Shown here one piece after another: positions 5,037 to 10,567 of a stretch of DNA of 10,567 nt (positions are counted from its first letter, which is position 1; each line of letters starts with the position of its first letter). The stretch spans positions 1 through 10,567 of the forward strand of contig JAQUMS010000023.1 in assembly GCA_028717985.1 (NCBI GenBank). The letters are read 5' to 3'. Below the pieces are notes generated by a model. The model had not been told where the DNA came from. It saw only the letters and a program-made list of their open reading frames with translations, and searched no databases. A program made the position numbers and the translations under genes. Source of the DNA: Candidatus Omnitrophota bacterium (GTDB taxonomy: Bacteria > Omnitrophota > Gorgyraeia > Gygaellales > Profunditerraquicolaceae).

Positions 5037-7763
5037 ATGGAAGAACTCTCTAAGTGCTACAATCCCAAAGAAACTGAAGATATTTGGTATAAATATTGGG
5101 AAGAAAAAGGTTATTTTTCAGCCCGGTATAATCCGGATAAAAAACCTTTTTCTATCGTAATTCCTCCTCCCAACGTGACCGGTATTCTTCATATGGGGCA
5201 TGCGTTAAATGATACCATCCAGGATATCCTTATCCGGTATCACCGTATGCTTGGGTATGAAGCGCTTTGGATGCCGGGGACGGACCACGCCGGGATAGCC
5301 ACTCAGAATGTTGTCGAACGCCAGATTGCCAAAGAGGGATTAAAAAGGCAGGATCTGGGAAGGGAACAATTCCTTCAGCGGGTGTGGATGTGGAAAGAAC
5401 AATATGGCTCCACAATTATCCGCCAGCTCAAAAAACTCGGCGCTTCCTGTGATTGGCAGAGGACGCGTTTCACCATGGACGAAGATTATTCAGAGGCGGT
5501 GGTGGAAGTCTTCGTTTCATTATACGAAAAAGGCCTTATTTACCAGGGGAATTATATTATCAACTGGTGTCCCCGCTGTCAAACTGCGCTTTCCGATGAA
5601 GAAGGTCCCCATCACGATATTCAGGGCAATCTGTATTATCTGAAATATCCCTTAAAAGAAAATCCTGAAACTTTTGTCATTGTCGCGACCACTCGCCCGG
5701 AGACAATGCTTGGCGATACCGCTGTTGTCGTTAATCCTAAAGACAAACGTTACAAAAAACTCATTGGTAAAACCTTGGTTCTTCCTTTGGTTAACCGTGA
5801 AATCTCGATTATTGCCGACCCCCTGGTGGATCAAAAGTTCGGCACCGGCGCGGTAAAAGTTACACCCGCTCATGACCCTAACGATTACGCCATGGGGAAG
5901 AAACATAACCTGGAATTTATAAACGTGATGTATCCCGACGGCAGGATGAATGAATATGCCGGTACTTATAAGGATATGGACAGGTTTGAAGCCAGGGAAG
6001 TAATTATTGAGGATTTGAGAGAGCAGAAGCTTTTGGAAAAAATTGAGCCGTATCAGGTTTCCGCACGGCACTGTTACCGTTGTCACACAATAATCGAACC
6101 GTATTTGTCAAAGCAGTGGTTCGTGAAAATGAAGCCGTTGGCTCAACCCGGTATTGAAGCGGTCAAGAAAGGGAAAATCGTTTTTCATCCCAAGCGATGG
6201 ACCAAGATTTATCTGCATTGGATGGAAAACATCCAGGATTGGTGTATTTCCCGACAGATATGGTGGGGGCACCGTCTTCCTGTTTATTATTGTAAAAATT
6301 GCCTGGAAACAAATAAATTCTCGGCCCAGAGCCAACAGTCCGCTGATAAGACTACGCGTTATCCGGGGGTTATTGTTTCCAAGACCCCGCCCCAGAAGTG
6401 TCCTGTGTGTGATTCTTCCGATATTGTGCAGGATGAGGATGTCCTTGATACCTGGTTTTCCAGCTGGTTGTGGCCGTTCGCCACGTTTGGCTGGCCGTTT
6501 ACCGGTACGTCCGATGTCCGGAAGTCAGAGGAGAAAAAAAAGGAATTGAACTATTTTTATCCGACAGCCGCGTTGGTGACCGCCCCTGAAATAATCTTTT
6601 TTTGGGTGGCGAGAATGATCATGGCCGGCTTTGAATTTATGGGCGATATCCCTTTTAAGGACGTGTATATCCACGGGACGGTGCGTGATATTGAAGGGAA
6701 GAAAATGTCCAAATCTCTCGGGAATGTCATTGACCCGTTGGAAATAATCAATGAATACGGGACTGACGCCCTGCGGTTCAGCCTTATTTCAATCACCTCC
6801 CAGGGGCAGGATGTTTTTCTTTCCAAAGAACGGTTTGAGCAAGGCAGGAATTTTGCCAATAAAATATGGAACGCGTCACGTTTTGTGATGATGAATCTGG
6901 ATAAGGATATAGCGAAAACCGATCTGTGCGTATTTTTTGAAAAAGAAAATCTTGATATTCCCAATAGATGGATTTTAAGCCGTTTTTATTCTACTCTTAA
7001 AGAGTTGAATAAGAATCTTGAATCATATAAGTTTAACGACGCCGCGGGTTTATTATACCGTTTTTTCTGGCATGAATATTGCGACTGGTATCTGGAAATG
7101 ATCAAAAAAGACATCAAAAATCCCCAGACCCAGGTGGTAATGTTTAAAGTTTTAGAGAAGTTTTTACGGGTTATACATCCTTTAATGCCGTTTATTTCCG
7201 AAGAGATTTGGCAAAAACTTTGTTCCGACGGGACTTCAATTATGATTCAAAAATGGCCGCATCTTCAGCCGAAAATCATAGATAAAAAAACAGAAACAAA
7301 AATGAATACGGTCATTGAAGTCATTACAACTATCAGGAATATGCGCGCTGAATTGGAAGTCCCGGTGCAGGAAAGCATAGAAGCGAAAATATTTATCACG
7401 AATAAGGCTAAAAATGCCGTGCTCTCGTCAATGTCGTCGGATATTCAAAATCTGGCTAAATTGAGTATTCTTAATATCTGCGGGGAATTTCAACACGCTC
7501 AGGGGCAGTTTGTAAGTGTGTTAAACGATATGCATATTGTTATTCCCTTGACCGGCTTGGCGGACGGGGATAAGTATCGTCAGCGGATCGGCCAAAAAAT
7601 AGCCAAAGCCGAATCGGAAATTAAAGCTAAAGAAAATATGCTTAAGAATCAGGCTTTTGTCGAGAGGGCGCCGGTAGAAGTTGTGGAAAAGGAGAAAAAC
7701 CGTTTAAAAGAATTAACGGAATTGTTAACCAAACTAAAGGCGGTGAAACATGGGCTCGAATAA
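5037..7763 (+). CDS. valS: Valyl-tRNA synthetase
   Basis: This 908-residue class Ia synthetase attaches valine to tRNA-Val in the cytoplasm. Visible marks in order are: IPPPNVTGILHMGH (HIGH-type motif 52-55); GTDHAGIATQ (81-90); a first Cys set C178/C181 with C346/C349; the editing-site TTRPETMLGD (218-227); the WCISRQIWWGH block; a second zinc ribbon C419/C422 and C455/C458; DEDVLDTWFSSWLWPF; the KMSKS signature at 556-560; the anticodon-binding domain starting near NKIWNASRF; and a C-terminal coiled-coil tRNA-arm domain (about 840-908, rich in K and E). Two hydrophilic insertions (residues about 424-443 and 489-502) are discussed in the findings. The start lies 6 nt after cimA, in the same frame, without an SD site. 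The end overlaps nadC by 14 nt. Full length, no frameshift. Confidence 0.97.
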   Translation: MEELSKCYNPKETEDIWYKYWEEKGYFSARYNPDKKPFSIVIPPPNVTGILHMGHALNDTIQDILIRYHRMLGYEALWMPGTDHAGIATQNVVERQIAKEGLKRQDLGREQFLQRVWMWKEQYGSTIIRQLKKLGASCDWQRTRFTMDEDYSEAVVEVFVSLYEKGLIYQGNYIINWCPRCQTALSDEEGPHHDIQGNLYYLKYPLKENPETFVIVATTRPETMLGDTAVVVNPKDKRYKKLIGKTLVLPLVNREISIIADPLVDQKFGTGAVKVTPAHDPNDYAMGKKHNLEFINVMYPDGRMNEYAGTYKDMDRFEAREVIIEDLREQKLLEKIEPYQVSARHCYRCHTIIEPYLSKQWFVKMKPLAQPGIEAVKKGKIVFHPKRWTKIYLHWMENIQDWCISRQIWWGHRLPVYYCKNCLETNKFSAQSQQSADKTTRYPGVIVSKTPPQKCPVCDSSDIVQDEDVLDTWFSSWLWPFATFGWPFTGTSDVRKSEEKKKELNYFYPTAALVTAPEIIFFWVARMIMAGFEFMGDIPFKDVYIHGTVRDIEGKKMSKSLGNVIDPLEIINEYGTDALRFSLISITSQGQDVFLSKERFEQGRNFANKIWNASRFVMMNLDKDIAKTDLCVFFEKENLDIPNRWILSRFYSTLKELNKNLESYKFNDAAGLLYRFFWHEYCDWYLEMIKKDIKNPQTQVVMFKVLEKFLRVIHPLMPFISEEIWQKLCSDGTSIMIQKWPHLQPKIIDKKTETKMNTVIEVITTIRNMRAELEVPVQESIEAKIFITNKAKNAVLSSMSSDIQNLAKLSILNICGEFQHAQGQFVSVLNDMHIVIPLTGLADGDKYRQRIGQKIAKAESEIKAKENMLKNQAFVERAPVEVVEKEKNRLKELTELLTKLKAVKHGLE

Positions 7764-8634
7764 ACACTATTTTCTTTCGGAGCAGTCACCGGAACTAAAT
7801 CCGGAACGGTTGGATCAGATCATCAAACACGCGCTTGTTGAGGATATCGGAAAAGGGGATATGACAACCCAGTTAACTATCCCTGAAGATAAAGAAATTA
7901 AGGCTCATTTCGTGGCAAAAGAAGATTGTATTATCTGCGGGTTACTGGTTGCCGACCGCACGGTCAAACTCGTTGATAAAAATCTTAATTTTACGCCGAT
8001 GGTAACTGAAGGCCGCAAAATCAAAGCGGGAAAAGTTATCGCTGAAATATCCGGGAACGCGCGCAATGTTTTGATCGCGGAGCGGGTGGCTTTAAATTTT
8101 TTGTCTCTTATGTCGGGTATTGCGACAAAAACCCGTGAATACGTTTCTTGCATTGAGCCGTTGAAGACAAAAATCGTTGATACCCGGAAAACTTTTCCCG
8201 GTTTGCGAGACCTGCAAAAATATGCCGTCCGCGTCGGAGGCGGGTATAATCACAGGATGAGCCTCGATGAGATGATCCTTATAAAGGATAATCATATCCA
8301 GGTCACTGACGGATATTCGCGGTTGCCGAGCATTCCGAAAGGTTTTAAAATTGAGATCGAGGTTCAGAATCTCGATGAATTCCGCCACGCGCTTAAATTT
8401 AAGCCTGACGTGATCATGCTTGATAATATGAGTATTGAAGACATGAAAGAAGCCGTTAGTATTCTTGATAATACTCTTTTCAACAGTCATCATCCCAGGA
8501 CAAAACTCGAGGCGTCAGGCGGGATTTCAAAGGATAATGTCCGCCAGGTCGCGGAAACCGGAGTGGATATTATTTCTATCGGGGAATTAACTCATTCCGT
8601 TGATTCCGTTGATATCAGCATGGATGTAGTTTAG
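7750..8634 (+). CDS. nadC: Nicotinate-nucleotide pyrophosphorylase (quinolinate phosphoribosyltransferase)
   Basis: The 294-residue enzyme converts quinolinate and PRPP to nicotinate mononucleotide, CO2 and pyrophosphate, in de novo NAD synthesis. Family landmarks are EDIGKGDMTTQ near the N-terminus, ERVALNFLSLMSGIAT, the substrate-binding TRKTFPGLRDLQKYA (R146, K147, R153, K157), GGGYNHRM with H168-R169, ILIKDNHI, EIEVQNLDEF, VIMLDNM, and LEASGGIS with the C-terminal SIGELTHS. Length is normal for bacterial NadC, with about 15 poorly conserved N-terminal residues. The ATG at 7750 is preceded by AAAGG (7736-7740) and lies within the last codons of valS in another frame, so translational coupling is likely. 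No nadA or nadB is in the window. The gene ends 8 nt before uvrB. Confidence 0.96.
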   Translation: MGSNKHYFLSEQSPELNPERLDQIIKHALVEDIGKGDMTTQLTIPEDKEIKAHFVAKEDCIICGLLVADRTVKLVDKNLNFTPMVTEGRKIKAGKVIAEISGNARNVLIAERVALNFLSLMSGIATKTREYVSCIEPLKTKIVDTRKTFPGLRDLQKYAVRVGGGYNHRMSLDEMILIKDNHIQVTDGYSRLPSIPKGFKIEIEVQNLDEFRHALKFKPDVIMLDNMSIEDMKEAVSILDNTLFNSHHPRTKLEASGGISKDNVRQVAETGVDIISIGELTHSVDSVDISMDVV

Positions 8635-8642
8635 TAGAGAGT

Positions 8643-10567
8643 ATGACCGGTTTTAAATTAGTTTCCTCATTTGAACCGTGCGGTGATCAGCCGCAGGCCA
8701 TAGAAAATCTTTCCGCTTCCGTTTTGTCCAATAGGAGGCACCATACTTTATTAGGCGTTACCGGTTCGGGTAAAACATTTACTCTTGCTAATGTTATTGC
8801 CAGAGTGAACATGCCCACCTTGGTTATTTCCCATAACAAAACCCTTGCCGCCCAATTATATTCCGAGTTTAAAGATTTTTTTCCGGGAAATGCTGTAGAA
8901 TACTTTGTCAGTTATTACGATTATTACCAGCCTGAAGCTTATATCCCTTCAACGGACACGTATATTGAGAAAGACGCGTCTATCAACGATCGTTTGGACC
9001 GCCTTCGTTTATCGTCGACCAGTTCTCTGATGACGCGGCGCGACGTAATTGTCGTGGCGTCGGTTTCCTGTATATATAACCTGGGTTCTCCCGAAGATTA
9101 TCGGGAATATCTGGTAAGTATTGAAACGGGAGAAACAATAGAACGGGATGAACTTATCTCCCGGCTTATTAAAATCCAGTATGAACGTAATGATTATGAA
9201 TTTTCCCGCGGTAAGATCAGGGTGCGCGGTGATGTCGTTGAAATTTTTCCCGCCTATAAGGAAGAAGCCCTGAGAGTTGAATTTTTCGGCGATACAATAG
9301 AAAAAATATCGCTTATTAATCCTGTAAGCGGGGAGAGTATCGGAAGATTTGAAAAAACCGCTATTTACCCGGCTAAACATTTTATCGTTTCCGAAAACAG
9401 GGTCCAGGCGGCTTTACAGTCCATTGAAAAGGAATTGAAGGAGCGATTGGCGGTACTGAGAAAAGAAAACAAGCTTTTGGAAGCCCAGCGCCTTGAATCC
9501 CGCACGCGGTATGATATGGAGATGTTGTCAGAATTAGGTTATTGCCACGGCATCGAAAATTATTCCCGGCATTTGTCTGGACAGCCGGAAGGGGCGAGGC
9601 CGCATTGCCTTTTGGATTATTTCCCTGAAGATTATCTGGTTATTATAGACGAATCGCATGTCACTATCCCTCAGGTCCGGGGAATGTTTGCCGGGGACCT
9701 GGCCCGAAAAAAAGTCCTGGTTGAATACGGATTTCGCCTGCCGTCGTGCATGGATAACCGGCCTTTGAAATTCGATGAATTTAATTCCCTTGTTAAAAGG
9801 CTGGTGTTTGTTTCGGCTACTCCCGGTGACTATGAGATAGGATTGAGCGAAGGGAAAATCGTCGAACAAATAATCCGTCCGACAGGATTGATTGACCCGG
9901 GGATAATCATCAGGCCGACGGAAAACCAGATCAATGATCTTATAGAAGAGATTAAAAAACGCGCGGAGAAAAATGAGCGTGTTTTGATTACAACCTTGAC
10001 AAAACGGATGGCCGAGGATTTAACTTCCTATTTACAGGAAAAAGGCGTTAAGGTAAAATACCTTCATTCAGAAATACAGACTTTCGAAAGGTCGAAAATC
10101 TTAAGGGAATTACGCGAAAAGTCATTTGATTGCCTGGTGGGAATCAATCTTTTGCGTGAAGGATTGGATTTGCCTGAAGTGTCCCTCGTGGCTATTCTGG
10201 ATGCGGATAAAGAAGGGTTTTTGCGTTCTGAAACATCTCTTATTCAGGTCGCCGGCAGGGCCGCCCGTAATATTAACGGGACGGTAATAATGTACGCGGA
10301 TACGATCACGGGTTCCATGAAACGCGCCGTGCAGGAAAGCCTTAGACGCCGTAAGATTCAGCTCGCTTTTAATAAAGAAAATAATATCAGTCCCCGGTCA
10401 ATTCAAAAGGCGATAAAAGAGGGGATCGAGGAGTTTGAACAATCGGAAAACTTCGTCATGGGGCTTACCGGTGAAGCCAGAGATGAGTATGAATTGAATA
10501 AATATATCTCTGAGCTTGAATATGAAATGGAGCTTTCCGCCCGGAATCTGCAATTTGAAAAAGCGGC
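8643..10567 (+). CDS. uvrB: Excinuclease ABC subunit B, UvrB (3' end outside the window)
   Basis: I translated this frame by hand from ATG 8643 to the window end: 641 codons with no stop. UvrB is the helicase-like damage-verifying subunit of nucleotide excision repair, loaded by UvrA and acting with UvrC. Visible are the Walker A GVTGSGKT (38-45), SHNKTLAAQLYSEF (63-76), the beta-hairpin YFVSYYDYYQPEAYIP (87-102) that inserts at the lesion, YRVRGD-like IRVRGDVVEIFPA (192-204), ENYSRHLSG, the DESH Walker B box (336-339), SATPGDYE (391-398), TTLTKRMAEDL, GINLLREGLDLPEVSLVAILDADKEG, and motif VI QVAGRAARN (535-543). The start of the C-terminal UVR motif that binds UvrC begins near residue 620. 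Only about 15-30 residues seem missing. The start fits family N-termini (F-K-L then GDQPQAI). Upstream AGAGAG is too close to be a good SD. Confidence 0.97.
   Translation, partial: MTGFKLVSSFEPCGDQPQAIENLSASVLSNRRHHTLLGVTGSGKTFTLANVIARVNMPTLVISHNKTLAAQLYSEFKDFFPGNAVEYFVSYYDYYQPEAYIPSTDTYIEKDASINDRLDRLRLSSTSSLMTRRDVIVVASVSCIYNLGSPEDYREYLVSIETGETIERDELISRLIKIQYERNDYEFSRGKIRVRGDVVEIFPAYKEEALRVEFFGDTIEKISLINPVSGESIGRFEKTAIYPAKHFIVSENRVQAALQSIEKELKERLAVLRKENKLLEAQRLESRTRYDMEMLSELGYCHGIENYSRHLSGQPEGARPHCLLDYFPEDYLVIIDESHVTIPQVRGMFAGDLARKKVLVEYGFRLPSCMDNRPLKFDEFNSLVKRLVFVSATPGDYEIGLSEGKIVEQIIRPTGLIDPGIIIRPTENQINDLIEEIKKRAEKNERVLITTLTKRMAEDLTSYLQEKGVKVKYLHSEIQTFERSKILRELREKSFDCLVGINLLREGLDLPEVSLVAILDADKEGFLRSETSLIQVAGRAARNINGTVIMYADTITGSMKRAVQESLRRRKIQLAFNKENNISPRSIQKAIKEGIEEFEQSENFVMGLTGEARDEYELNKYISELEYEMELSARNLQFEKA

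Noticed and set aside
5652..6086. Minus-strand open frame of 144 codons inside valS
   Set aside because: It covers conserved ValS coding sequence (editing domain), resembles no protein family and has no sensible context.
8092..8493. Minus-strand open frame of 133 codons inside nadC
   Set aside because: It is antisense to the most conserved part of NadC and has no motif of its own.
9009..9869. Two minus-strand open frames of 123 and 111 codons
   Set aside because: Both sit under uvrB, whose frame is open and conserved throughout.
1..10567. CRISPR array, insertion sequence, phage genes, tRNA or defence system
   Set aside because: Coding genes fill almost the whole window, no direct-repeat array or transposase appears, and all the genes are housekeeping types.

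Overview
The window is a densely packed run of eight genes, all on the + strand. Gaps are at most about 30 nt and two junctions overlap. There are no RNA genes, no mobile elements, no repeats and no visible internal terminators. Every gene is a recognisable bacterial housekeeping gene. Base composition is slightly AT-leaning, and Shine-Dalgarno (SD) sites are good at some genes and absent at others. The gene mix suggests an uncultured anaerobic-type bacterium: a citramalate route to isoleucine, an ApgM-type protein beside threonine genes, and a free-standing CoaB. The ValS style (spacer insertions, a VTAPEIIFFW-type motif) reminds me of Candidatus Omnitrophota or related lineages. That placement is an impression from sequence style, not a demonstrated assignment.

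Layout. Positions 1-330 hold the 3' end of threonine synthase (thrC). Positions 361-996 encode a free-standing, somewhat divergent CoaB-like protein (phosphopantothenate-cysteine ligase domain). It overlaps by ATGA with 993-2201, an ApgM-family 'phosphoglycerate mutase' of the kind proposed to be a replacement homoserine kinase. Positions 2229-3449 encode aspartate kinase (lysC) and contain a strong in-frame internal ribosome binding site and ATG, predicted to give a separate regulatory beta subunit. Positions 3459-5030 encode (R)-citramalate synthase (cimA), 5037-7763 valyl-tRNA synthetase (valS), 7750-8634 quinolinate phosphoribosyltransferase (nadC), and 8643 to the end UvrB, which lacks only its last residues.

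How they fit together. LysC feeds the aspartate family. The ApgM-like protein, if it is the homoserine kinase, would supply the O-phosphohomoserine used by ThrC. CimA makes the isoleucine precursor from pyruvate and acetyl-CoA, so isoleucine need not be drawn from threonine. ValS, NadC and UvrB follow, apparently on the same transcript, with no evident pathway link. I found no clearly novel system. The points most worth testing are the homoserine-kinase role of the ApgM protein, the lysC internal start, the unusual CoaB and the two lineage-type insertions in ValS.
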